Below are positions 55,601-64,000 of a DNA stretch of 64,000 bases, in pieces. The stretch comes from Persicaria tinctoria. Taxonomy: Eukaryota > Streptophyta > Magnoliopsida > Caryophyllales > Polygonaceae. Both the position numbers and the translations under genes were made by a program. The stretch covers positions 25,136,475-25,200,474 of the forward strand of contig JBANSL010000009.1 in NCBI GenBank assembly GCA_037127255.1, given 5' to 3'. Position 1 is the first letter of the stretch; every line of letters starts with the position of its first letter. The notes beneath the pieces were generated by a model. The model had not been told where the DNA came from. It ran no database searches and was given only the letters and a program-made list of their open reading frames with translations.

Positions 55601-55771
55601 GGGAATGGATTCAACATTGTTGCATGGGCAAAGTTACTTTTGGAGGAGGGAAGATCTTCTGAACTATTCTCTCCTGAAATATGGGAATCTGGGTCAGAGG
55701 ACCATCTTTTGAAGATATTGAAGCTTGCATTAGGAGTACATTGGAGTCACTTGCTGTACGGCCATCAATGA
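52616..55771 (+). CDS. RPK2: LRR receptor-like kinase, RPK2 type, with C-terminal frameshift
   Basis: Plasma-membrane receptor kinase. RPK2/TOADSTOOL2 acts in CLE peptide signalling, meristem maintenance and anther development in Arabidopsis (family knowledge). It is a single exon. Signal peptide at ~1-25 (LSFFLSSFYLLTLPLSSSSA); LRR N-cap at ~28-66 with NHCRWFGVTC; LRR blocks at ~95-400 and ~470-690 around a non-LRR island (~405-470); transmembrane helix at ~727-751; kinase from ~790. Kinase motifs are intact: GTGGFGSTYKAE, VAVK (Lys ~816), VHRDIKPSNILLD (~909-921), SDFGLARL (Asp ~930), GTFGYVAPEYATT, and DVYSFGVVLLELMSGK. The frame ends at 55769-55771 after LALGVHWSHLLYGHQ. The expected end, SLAVRPSMKQVLEKLKQLYS, lies in another frame and stops at 55807-55809. 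The switch falls at about 55725-55737, so ~25 residues with the subdomain XI Arg are lost. Length (1051) is somewhat below Arabidopsis RPK2 (~1150). Confidence 0.93.
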   Translation: MYLRPLSFFLSSFYLLTLPLSSSSASPSDDAASLLTFKSSVTLDPSNLLSSWSHSTNHCRWFGVTCERGRVVALNITGSASFPPLPGLRFSGDSSFLAGTLASSIANLSELRVLSLPYNVFTADIPVGIGELRRLEVVELQGNNFTGQIPPGFGGLRALRSLNLSSNSLKGAIPGNLIGSRGTRVVDLSNNQISGGIVLNRRNQCESLAYLKLSNNFLVGNIPPEIGKCRNLRTLLLDGNVLEGSIPPELGNISELRVLDVSRNSLTERIPRELGRCHKLTVIVLTHLVGYNAAVSADNSHGEYNVFDGGVPSEVFLIPSLQVFWAPRANIYGQLPNKWTNSCPLRVLNVGQNYMDGKIPESLRMCRNLTYLDLSLNRFFGSLSLQLQVPCMVYFNVSQNLLSGVLPAFENANCSIDIYQDIQELNFLNKEDIQISYSTLQVWLSEMNVPLGVMTDKNFVVNHDFSWNNLTGALPSFFLADTLVGQIGNVSYKLLLNNNNFNGHVSGQLFLNCSLLKSLSVNMSVNQISGTMYQSVPLDCLHLTEFEAAENQIDGSISPAIGKLLMLKHLDIRGNKIAGSLPEQLGLLKNLERLLFGKNKLTGEIPYQLGQLKSLEFLDLSKNALTGSIPAALANAINLEILILDHNKLSGVIPFSLSSLSHLTKLDISFNNLSGHIPPLKHPYDCNSFTGNKFLHSCPDTYSESPTGLPYPLKVNRKHERGKMKSLVTAAAISISVAVSVLLVIAVALVVGQKTFRRLASLTKTVVTFDDAPLELTYDNVVRATENFSIRNLIGTGGFGSTYKAEIVPGYLVAVKRLSIGRFQGVQQFEAEIRTLGRIRHRNLVTLVGYHVGDTEMFLIYNYLSGGNLETFIHDRVGKDATWPVICKIAVDIAQSLAFLHYSCVPRIVHRDIKPSNILLDEELNAYLSDFGLARLLEVSQTHATTDVAGTFGYVAPEYATTCRVSDKADVYSFGVVLLELMSGKKCLDPSFSSYGNGFNIVAWAKLLLEEGRSSELFSPEIWESGSEDHLLKILKLALGVHWSHLLYGHQ

Positions 55772-56183
55772 AGCAGGTTCTTGAGAAATTGAAACAGCTA
55801 TATTCCTGAAGACCTCATTGTTAATGCTAAATACGGGGTTGGTGGCCTTCTAGGAAGAATGTCAAGTGATTCACACATTTGGCAAGGATAATTCTGAGGT
55901 ATTCCCATTCTTCTACTCTTCATTTATTTTGTCTGGTTGAAATGTGATTTTTGATCAATTAGTTGATATGCTATAAGTGAGATGTATATGGTAAATCTTT
56001 CTGCACATCAATTCTAAGTGAGTAGACTGTCTTTCTGCACATCAGTTTCTCTTTAGAATCTGAAGCTATTGAGCATACTCCTTGCAAAGTTGCCAATTTT
56101 GATTTAGTTGAATTGGATTGTTCTTACATTTGATAGAATAGAATAAGTATTTGGGAAATCTTGTGCACTTTGGTGTTAATCCT
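55772..56183 (+). other. Out-of-frame C-terminus and 3' flank of the RPK2-like gene
   Basis: 55772-55809 holds the alternate-frame kinase tail and its TGA. Beyond it only AT-rich 3'-UTR-like sequence is visible. A GAG/GTATTCCC donor-like site near 55897 could indicate a spliced 3' UTR. Confidence 0.4.
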
Positions 56184-56586
56184 TGTTAGCAGTCGAGCAT
56201 CAGGACCATACATCATCTATTCCAGAAGGCCATAGCTGCAGAAAAAGGGGATAGGGAGCCAAAAGAGGCCTAGGGTTAGTTACCAGGGGTAGAAAGGTCT
56301 TTTATTGGGTAGGCGCCAGGCGGGTAGAAGGATCTCTCTTGCATGTGGCTAGTTGTGCACAGCTGTTTAGTCCTTAAATAAGGAGATCATTATTCGTATT
56401 TGTCATCCAGAATAGTGAGTGCAGATCAGGCTTTTGCCTTTGGCTCATTGGAGTGTTTATCTCCTTTGAGAGTTTGAGAGAAAGAAAACTCTCTCCTGGG
56501 ATTTGCAGTGAGCATTCCAGGGGACTTTCTAGAGTGTTTTGCTGTGAATTTGTGTGTTCTTTGACTCTCTATCCTCTTGTCTAACA
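56184..56586 (+). mobile_element. Short solo LTR (copia-like), 403 bp
   Basis: It starts TGTTAGCAG and ends TCTTGTCTAACA, giving TGTTAG/CTAACA inverted ends. The flanks are ATCCT (56179-56183) and ATCTT (56587-56591), a 4-of-5 match for a target duplication. CTTAAATAAGGAG near 56375 could be its TATA region. It lies about 375 bp past the kinase stop. Confidence 0.75.
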
Positions 56587-58799
56587 ATCTTATTTTTCCC
56601 TCCAGTGATTAGAAGGTGTAGTTTTTGCATATTGTATGTTTGTTACTCCTGCCACATACTGAGATAAAGAAACCCAATCAATATGATTGCAAAGGGAAGT
56701 GGAATCGTGATAGTGTAATTTTAATAAGAAATTAAGAAGCTAATACATTTTTGGTCCAAGTGCAAAATTTTTGTGAGTTTAGAGGAGGTTGTGATGGAAA
56801 GATTCCCTAGTTTGGAAACCCATATCCAATATTGGGAATGAAAAAAAAAAAAAAAACTTTTGTAAAAATGAGAGTCCAAGTTCCATTCCATACCTGGACC
56901 TGTTTCTAAATGTTCACTTTCTCGTAAACTCATCTCAGTCCCATAATAAACACATTTAAAGGTTTGTGTCTACTCCCATACACTTTCCTTGCCCTATTTC
57001 ATCATTTTCTATTACTTTCCCCCAATCCATGTACTATTTTCTGATATATATAATAAGCAAAGAATAAAAAAACACAGCTGCATATTTTAGAAGGCTCTTT
57101 TCATGATTAGTTTACAAAAAGGTTTTTTCCCCCGCAGTGTGATGTTTGCTAGATTTATGTTGATTTTTAGTAAGCTGTGGTTGGTTCTGATCTACAATTG
57201 TCATATGACTCAATCTTTGGATAGATTGCAGGAGGCATTTGGGGGTTCTTGTGTGAACTAATTGTTCAACAAATGTCAAAAGCTTGTGTAGTTCTGGAGC
57301 TGCTAATGCCTAATGGTATATGGACAGGTTGCTTCCTTTGTGTGATTTCCATTTTTATTTACACTATTATATCAAATGAGCCATGACAGTGTTTTACCTT
57401 TGTCAATTACCTGAAAAATAAATTTTAGATTCAAGAGGTAAGATGAAAATTTTAAAAAGCATAGAGTTACTTATTCTTTTATTATCTAAATAATTGTTAA
57501 TTGGACAGAGCCACGGCCCACGGAGGGGATTGCAGTGCCAGTAATATTATGATAAAAAATTGAAGGCCAGATTTAAGAAAGTTATTTGAAACAACACTTT
57601 TTCTTTTTCCTTTTGCATTAATCTGTTTCCTGTTGGTAACAAACATATAAATATGCAAGGTAAAACCAACTTTCGGTGTCTATAAGTCAGTAACATGAAC
57701 CTTGCTGTGACCCTGCTGATGAATCTTAGGTGGAACTCGAACACTGGTGTGACAATTTCAGCTTTATTCTGAATTCCTGATATGCTGTTTCTTTATACTC
57801 GACTTCCTTATCTTGCAGGTGATGAAACTTTGTACCTTGCACTTTGTTTGGGAAGTTGGCAAATGAAGATTAGTTGCTCAACTAACCCTAAACAGGTTTT
57901 CTGTGCAGGTAGATACGTCAACTTGATTTCCTTGGCATCCTGTATATGTAACTTCTCGTGTAAAAGACATTCGATTAAAATCTTTTCCATAGTTCACGCA
58001 AGTTTTTATTGCTTCAAACATTTGTCTTATGTAACATACACTACTAGTCTTTTTTTTTTCCCATATCTTTTGGTTTATATGATAGAATAGGAAATAATAG
58101 ACATATTGTATATAGATATAGATGGACAAGTATTCGACTAAATCCTTTCGGCTTGTAATTTAGGAACCTGAACATTCCCCATCGGAAAAGTTGGAATCCG
58201 TTCCAGAAGGAGATGGCACTGCAACCCCAGGTGATCACTTTCGGTCCATCTCATCGGGGAGGCTCGTACTACGTATGTATATGCTGAATGTCTTGTGTTA
58301 AAGTGTAATCCGAATTTTTTTTTTAATTATTTCTTGAAGAGTACTTACCTGAAAACTATAGCCAAACAGAGGTTGGTAGAACTTGTACTGTATGTATTTA
58401 CACCAATGAATGTTGTTACAGATGACGAAAGAAACAGTGTAGACTGTAGAGCGAAGGACAGTACAGGTGATGTTGTACAATGTGTGTAATAACTACCCCT
58501 TTGGACAGGGAAATCTGAGCTGGCCATTCAGCCAGTCCGCTTCAAAATTCGTGCGAGTACAAACAATCAAATTATACTAGGACCGGTCCAAATGTCCAAT
58601 CACGGATTGGAACCTGCTTGTACCCGTGGTCCCGTAGTCCTAAAATGCAGGCAGGATCCCCTGCAACCCAATCCTTTGGTACTCCCTTCGGTGCAACACA
58701 AAATTACATGGAGTATATTTTTAGATTCTATACCCTTATATTAATATGTTTATAAAATTTTATTATGAAAAATCATGTTTTTAAAAATAATAAAAATTA
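56587..58799. other. Non-coding DNA downstream of the kinase gene
   Basis: No protein-coding gene is recognised. Splice-like TGCAG/GT junctions occur near 57818 and 57908. An open stretch at 58163-58260 reads EPEHSPSEKLESVPEGDG, which I cannot assign. It may be old gene or UTR sequence. Confidence 0.3.
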
Positions 58800-59565
58800 T
58801 TTTCTAAAAGAATCGATATTTTAATTGTCTATATTTTTAAAACATGAGTTTTTGTAATAAAATTATTTTCTAAAAGGAGTACATGAGTTTTTAAAACATG
58901 ACGGAAAAGAACGTCAAAAAGAACGGGAAAGAGCTCCTTGAATTGCTGATGCTTGTTGTTTGGCGTGGGAAGAAGCCTAGGTTGAAATAGAACGTTGAAG
59001 GAAAGAGGAGAAAACTCGACGTTTGGCTGAAGTGGAACGTCGTCAACGAAAGGCATGTGAAGAATAATGACGCGAAGATGAACACCTTCCCACTCTGGTG
59101 TTCGCAGCTCCCTCAGAACCCTTTATTGTCCTATCACATGTCCCGACGTGATTGATTAGCCAAGATTATGAGCTCGAGGAAGAACTAAAGTATGAAACTT
59201 TAGACAATTTCGTTGCCCAGGACATTGAACAATGTAATGATTTTTTTCCGTTGATTTTGAACTCGAGATTACCTCATCTTAGATTTCATGCGTAGATAAC
59301 TTCGAGATCGATCTTTCTAACATTTGGGCACACAACGTTAGATTTACTCGGGAAGGGCTTCAAAACCGAGTTGCAAGTTGACTACAACAATGCACAGGAT
59401 GTTTTGGACGTTTCAGGTGATGAAGAAGAGGTAATTGATGAAATTTCTTTGAGTTAGCTATTGTACCTCATGAAAATGTACATGCAATTGTAGATGTTAA
59501 AGTTCAAGTGATCGTTAAGCATATTCAAATTGAAATCATGTACATTCAACGATCGTTCCTAAAGG
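58800..59565 (+). pseudogene. Decayed ORF of Glu/Arg-rich sequence, probably old retroelement DNA
   Basis: Between 58890 and 59260 conceptual frames give Arg/Glu-rich repeats (EAxxELERLxE-like) and YELEEELKYETLDNFVAQDI, broken by many stops and frame changes. The composition resembles gag or linker regions of gypsy elements. It abuts the LTR at 59566. Confidence 0.3.
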
Positions 59566-60571
59566 TGATACGGGGTTAGCCGTAGGATGGCCCGATCTTC
59601 GACAATCAAGACTCAAAAACAAGAACGGAAGCAAACGACTCAAGAACAACAAACAAAGACTCAATATCGACTAAACGGAATAAAAACGCAGCAACTCTAG
59701 ACTCGATTAAAAACAATTGAAAGACCGATAGATGGGTGATTCGAACTAAAATAGAACGAGGCAAAGACCTCAGGCCTCCTAAGAGGGTAGGAACCAAATA
59801 CCAACGACTATAAAGCCCGCCTCTACAAGCCTACACAACCAAGCGGACAACTTGGAGGCACAAGGAGGGGACTTGTGATTACCTGAATCACCAAGCTCTC
59901 GCGAGGTTGACGAACTCAAAGCAAACCAAGCAAGATCTATAACCAATTTGCAATCGATGAGCAACGCTACGAATCGATTGACTTTCTCACAGATGTGTTC
60001 CACACAAGAACTGTAAATTTCAATAATGGAAGACGTCTAATTTACAATGGAGGAATCAGACGTTCTAATATAGAAAACCTAGGGCTGATTTTTAATCAAA
60101 ATAATTAATATAATGGAAATTAAAATAAATCCCTAAATGACCTAAAATAACTTAAGTAAATAAGGTCTCTAAAGATAGCAATAAAAGAAAGTTCCAACAC
60201 ATAACAAATTCCCGTCAAAACAGTGACAGCTTCAAAGAATGTGATTTTCGGCCAGTCTCTAAGTCGAATTTGGAAAAACTTTCGACAGAAAAGTTGTAGA
60301 TCTCTTCGTCCTCGTTCCGAGAAGGTATGGCACGATCCAATCCGATTAATATTGAATCCGTACGACTCATTTTACTGAGACGTCGAAAAGCTGTCAAGCT
60401 GCTGGACGAATGTAAAAATGTCAAGATGATCAAGCTTTGCACCTTTGGATCTTCTCCGATGGTGGAACCTTCTTCTTCCTTTTGAGGATGAAAACATTCT
60501 CACGAGCTTGAATAATAGGTCCATCCCCAAGTATAGGTGTGTCCGAAGGTGTCTTGGATGGTCCCGCATCA
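59566..60571 (-). repeat. 3' LTR of the family G1 element
   Basis: 1006 bp, TGATGCGGGACC...CCCCGTATCA on the minus strand. Its first ~140 bp are translated as the C-terminus of the internal ORF. Confidence 0.92.
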
Positions 60572-61476
60572 TTCCCCCTTTCTTGAAAAGGATTCGATCT
60601 CGAATCCAAAGTCGCATAAGGTTCCGCAAATGCATCCACACGAGCTCCTAGATTGAATACCTTGATCTTGGCTACATCAGAGCTTACTACAAAACCAAGA
60701 ATAGAAATTTGATTAGTGCATAATTCAGATTTCATATCATCTTCACGATGTTCTAACTCAATATGCACTCTAGCTTGTTCATTTATCTTTAAGTTTCCAT
60801 CCAATGCTAGCAAGTTTTCTTCATTTTTCAAGGTTGGAATTTCAATCAGGTCAAGGCTAGCAAAATTACAACAATTTTCACCATCAATGATTATATTAGA
60901 AACTTTGCCTTTTTCTAAGGATGTAGTATGAAACAAATCTTCGCTTTGATTATTATCACAAGGTGTAAGTGGAACACTTAAGACTTTACTATCAAACAAA
61001 GAATCATTATGCTCATATTCAATGCAATCATTATCAACACAGGCAAGTAAATTAAGATCTTGATCATTATTATCAACATGCTCTTCAATTGTATCAACAA
61101 ACTGAATATCTATGCTAGGAGAAAAATTAACGAGATTAGAAATATGATGAATTTCTTCCCTTTCATGTGGTGGCACGTCATCTCTAGGTGGTACTCCTTG
61201 TCCGGTCACCGTGTTAGAGCAAACACAAGAACTAAGCACGGGGTAAGAACAATCGGTATGTTGTACCGGTAAGACGTATCGACGCTCTTGTACCTTCAAT
61301 CTTTCATTTATCTTAGCCAAGGTCTCCATAAGAGTGTTCATTTGGGTGTGAAAAGTGTTCATTGTGTTGTTGAACACTGCAACGGATAGAGTGACTTCGG
61401 AATTGTTGTCGTCGTTGCCATTGTTGGCATTGTTCAGGTTGTTAACCTGCTGAGACATCACAAATAAAACAAACAC
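60430..61476 (-). CDS. Element ORF (348 codons) running into the 3' LTR
   Basis: Single ORF of the family G1 element. The likely start is the Met at codon 7 (MSQQVNNLNNANNG). The N-terminus is Asn-rich, then helical, possibly coiled-coil (TFHTQMNTLMETLAKINERL). An acidic middle follows. Residues ~189-212 (KGKVSNIIIDGENCCNFASL) resemble the retropepsin region of gypsy polyproteins (GKVCN.IIDGGSC.N..S), but with GEN in place of GGS. So it may be a gag-protease relic reshaped as one ORF. The last ~47 codons lie inside the 3' LTR and end FILKRKKKVPPSEKIQRCKA. The same tail reads open in the solo LTR at 9945. A CCHC knuckle is not seen. Function unknown; element-encoded structural protein is my inference. 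Confidence 0.6.
   Translation of the reverse strand: MFVLFVMSQQVNNLNNANNGNDDNNSEVTLSVAVFNNTMNTFHTQMNTLMETLAKINERLKVQERRYVLPVQHTDCSYPVLSSCVCSNTVTGQGVPPRDDVPPHEREEIHHISNLVNFSPSIDIQFVDTIEEHVDNNDQDLNLLACVDNDCIEYEHNDSLFDSKVLSVPLTPCDNNQSEDLFHTTSLEKGKVSNIIIDGENCCNFASLDLIEIPTLKNEENLLALDGNLKINEQARVHIELEHREDDMKSELCTNQISILGFVVSSDVAKIKVFNLGARVDAFAEPYATLDSRSNPFQERGNDAGPSKTPSDTPILGDGPIIQARENVFILKRKKKVPPSEKIQRCKA
60572..60585 (-). other. Polypurine tract
   Basis: CAAGAAAGGGGGAA on the minus strand directly precedes the 3' LTR start TGATGCGGG. This is the usual primer site for plus-strand synthesis. Confidence 0.75.
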
Positions 61477-61674
61477 ATAACTATGTCAAGATTAGCAAAA
61501 TAAACAAACTCGCAAGTGTTTCACTCACACTCTTCACTCGAATTGGTATGACAAGCTTGTTGGGGAAATCCGCTTTGGGCAAATCAACACTCAAGCAAAG
61601 ACTTAGCAACACAAGGTAAGAGATCAAGAGAAAGGTCAAGAAACAACAACCGAAAAATCTCAACAGAACACAAG

Positions 61675-61960
61675 TATCGAGTCGGAACTTTGGGGTATCG
61701 ACTCGGTATGAAGGGTTTCGACTCGGTATGAGACTCGACAAAAATCCAACAGAGAGCAACTATCGACTCGAAACCAAGGGGTATCGACTCGGTACTTTGA
61801 TGTTTCGACTCGGGATGTGTGTGAAACTCGACAGAAGCAGACACTCGAGCAGTACAAAACACACTCGACCAGACCTGGAAAGGCACTCGACACAACACTC
61901 GACACTTGCAAAGAGGGCACTCGAGCAGTACAGAAACACACTTGACACAACAAAATAACA
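61675..61960. repeat. TCGA-rich array, variant C, in the leader of the family G1 element
   Basis: Words such as GGTATCGACTCGGTATGA, TTTCGACTCGGTATGAGAC and ACTCGACA(C/G)A recur over ~285 bp between the primer-binding site and the ORF start. The core differs from variants A and B. Overlapping minus-strand ORFs here are translations of the repeat. Confidence 0.75.
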
Positions 61961-62875
61961 AAAGAAAAGAAAGAAAAACTTGGACTTTTACCTCTTGTTG
62001 ATTCAAACCCTTAGTATGGATGTTGTAGTTGCAAGGTAGGGGTTAAAATTTTTTTTTATGGTTTGGGAGGTATGTGTTTGAGACTTTCGACTAGGGCTAT
62101 AGGATTTCACCAAAATTGGGCCTTGAAAGTTCTTGCACTAGATCTCACCAATTCTTTTATTTTTTAATTTTTTTTTGAAAACTTACTTTTGTCCCTAGTG
62201 AATTTTATCCTCCTAGGACTAAGCTTTGAATGTAAATTTTTTTTGTTTTTTTTTTTACTAATGCAAGAAACTATCTATAAAATAAAAGGACTCTTGAAAA
62301 TTTAAGCTATGGTGAAAGAAAAATAAAATTTATGTAACCCTAATGAAATATATATAATGGAGGTTTGGCTATCTTAGGTAAGTGGAACTATCTTATGCCT
62401 TTTATAATTTATGATAGATAAAACAATAATATCTACCACAAAAAAAAATTTAGAATTTAATTTAGGCAATTAAAATAGATAGATCAAGATAGATCAAAAG
62501 ATAGAAAGCAAACTAGGGTTTGTGTGTGGAAGGCTTGGAAACTGCCGACTAGAAATTCTATTTCAGCAGTGGTATCGGCTGATCAACCAATTTGGCTTCA
62601 ATTCAATATAGCTACTGTGAATTTAGAAATGCCAATGTGAATTCAACAAAGGTGCGACCAACTTTGACTTTAGAAAGTCACTTTGCCGCTGTTGACTACA
62701 AGGAAGGTCTCGGCTAAGTGTGTTTAGGGCTAGCAACTACAAACGATTATAAACAAAAGATTAGTAATAACCAAAATAAAAAATTCAAGAAATAAAACCC
62801 AAGAACAAAGAAAGACTCTATTTTTGTGTTTTTGTGTTTAGGGAAATAAAAGACACAACTTTTGATGTCGGAAAC
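61961..62875 (-). other. Leader region of the family G1 element
   Basis: Non-coding, with long T/A runs. No ORF or recognised motif lies between the TCGA-rich array and the primer-binding site. Confidence 0.5.
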
Positions 62876-62893
62876 CAAAGCTCTGATGCCAAT
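62876..62893 (-). other. Primer-binding site (initiator tRNA-Met-like)
   Basis: On the minus strand ATTGGCATCAGAGCTTTG lies next to the 5' LTR end. It differs by one base from the common TGGTATCAGAGC complementary to initiator tRNA-Met. Confidence 0.7.
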
Positions 62894-62894
62894 T

Positions 62895-63848
62895 TGATAC
62901 GGGGTTAGCCATAGGATGACCCGATCTTCGACAATCAAGACTCAAAAACAAGAACGGAAGCAAACGACTCAAGAACAACAAACAAAGACTCAATATCGAC
63001 TAAACGGAATAAAAACGCAGCAACTCTAGACTCGATTAAAAACAATAGAAAGACCAATAGATGGGTGATTTGAACTAAAATAGAATGAGGCAAAGACCTC
63101 AGGCCTCCTAAGAGGGTAGGAACCAAATACCAACGACTATAATGCCCGCCTCTACAACCCTACACAACCAAGCGGACAACTTGGAGGCACAAGGAGGGGA
63201 CTTGTGATTACCTGGGTCACCAAGCTCTCGCGAGGTTGACGAACTCAAAGCAAACCAAGCAAGATCTATAACCAATTTGCAATCGATGAGCAACGCTACG
63301 AATCGATTGACTTTCTCACAGATGTGTTTCACATAAAAACTGTAAATTTCAATAATGGAAGACGTCTAATTTACAATGGAGGAATCAGATGTTCTAATAT
63401 AGAAAACATAGGGCTGATTTTTAATCAAAATAATTAATATAATGGAAATTAAAATAAATCCCTAAATGACCTAAAATAACTTAAGTAAATAAGGTCTCTA
63501 AAGATAGCAATAAAAGAAAGTTCCAACACTTAACAAATTCCCGTCAAAACAGTGACAGCTTCAAAGAATGTGATTTTCGGCCAGTCTCTAAGTCGAATTT
63601 GGAAAAACCTTCAACAGAAAAGTTGTAGATCTCTTCGTCCTCGTTCCGACAAGGTATGGCACGATCGAATCCGATTAATATTGAATCCGTACGACTCATT
63701 TTACTGAGACGTCGAAAAGCTGTCAAGCTGCTGGACGAATGTAAAAATGTCAAGATGATCAAGCTTTGCACCTTTGGATCTTATCCCATGGTTGAGCCTT
63801 CTTCTTCCTCTTGAGGATGACAACATTCTCACGAGCTTGAATCATAGT
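62895..63848 (-). repeat. 5' LTR of the family G1 element, truncated
   Basis: Closely matches 59566-60515, then diverges at about 63848 after CTTGAATCATAG. The outermost ~60 bp, including the TGATGCGGG start, are replaced by unrelated sequence. Confidence 0.88.
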
Positions 63849-64000
63849 TTTATCTACGGGCGGAGCGTTTTGGTAGCAAACCCAGCACTAGCTGGGTCAA
63901 AATTTCTGGGGTAAGGTAAAAAAAAAAATTTTGCTGGGTGGAATTCTTGTTAGGTGGGCAGTCCTATAGGGTGGGCTTAATTAACTGCAGGCCCAAAGAC
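63849..64000. other. Unidentified DNA, probably the edge of another element
   Basis: A hairpin-forming ACCCAGCACTAGCTGGGT lies at about 63880-63897. The sequence interrupts the family G1 LTR, so it is likely a later insertion continuing beyond the window. Confidence 0.3.

Larger units (their letters stand above)
59566..63848 (-). mobile_element. Non-autonomous Ty3/gypsy-like LTR element, family G1
   Basis: On the minus strand the 5' LTR is 62895 to ~63848 (its outer ~60 bp missing) and the 3' LTR is 59566-60571. The internal region of ~2.3 kb has a primer-binding site like the complement of initiator tRNA-Met, one 348-codon ORF and a polypurine tract. There is no reverse transcriptase or integrase. 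The LTRs match the solo LTRs at 9945 and 11454 and differ from each other by scattered substitutions. The target duplication cannot be checked because the 5' LTR is cut at 63848. Confidence 0.85.

Noticed and set aside
61584..62006. Minus-strand ORFs of 92-140 codons rich in Ser/Cys/Val
   Set aside because: They are translations of the variant C TCGA-rich array in several frames, without conserved features.

Overview
This window is nuclear DNA of a flowering plant, most likely a eudicot. It is AT-rich, with plant-type LTR retrotransposons, LINEs, Helitrons, long microsatellites and intron-bearing gene pieces. I recognise one near-complete host gene: an intronless LRR receptor kinase of the RPK2 type at 52616-55809, whose last ~25 codons are out of frame. 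Nearly everything else is mobile DNA, much of it nested, plus single exons of unrelated plant genes that look captured or duplicated by transposons.

Layout. 1-960: AT-rich repeat R1 ending in a W-box cluster. 961-4583: degenerate AT-rich DNA holding a 5'-truncated LINE with a clean target duplication. 4760-8900: TIR-type element flanked by TA microsatellites, a five-copy tandem repeat, a short retroposon, (TA)n, minisatellites and two tRNA-like sequences. 8900-15380: poorly defined spliced-gene remnants interrupted by a solo LTR (9945-11005), a second reverse-oriented solo LTR (11454-14426) that itself holds a third LTR (12525 to ~14345), a hAT-like element and a SINE. 15480-31440: three Helitron termini and exon fragments of filament-like plant protein, ARIADNE, KDEL-receptor-like, glutamate-receptor-like, alternative oxidase, quinone oxidoreductase and a cupin-like protein. 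31444-40227: an 8.8 kb Athila-like LTR retrotransposon lacking reverse transcriptase. 40400-43400: more gene fragments, including a CRT-like transporter exon. 44128-44919: copia-like solo LTR. 44990-48234 and 52084-52275: repeats R2 and R3. R3 is split by a 3.85 kb element with 155-bp terminal inverted repeats (48235-52083) carrying two more tRNA-like sequences. 52616-55809: RPK2-like gene, with a copia-like solo LTR downstream. 59566 to ~63848: a non-autonomous Ty3/gypsy-like element on the minus strand whose ORF runs into its 3' LTR.

Most notable signals: (i) short TCGA-rich motifs tiled in the LTRs and ORF of the Athila-like family, read in all three frames of one ORF, with the motif sequence switched at the same LTR positions in a related LTR; (ii) a four-member tRNA-like family with well-paired arms but 5-6 nt anticodon loops, arranged as two convergent pairs; (iii) a W-box-rich repeat terminus about 465 bp upstream of the receptor kinase; (iv) a Helitron cluster with captured exons of several unrelated genes. 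All family assignments come from reading the sequence; no database search was possible.
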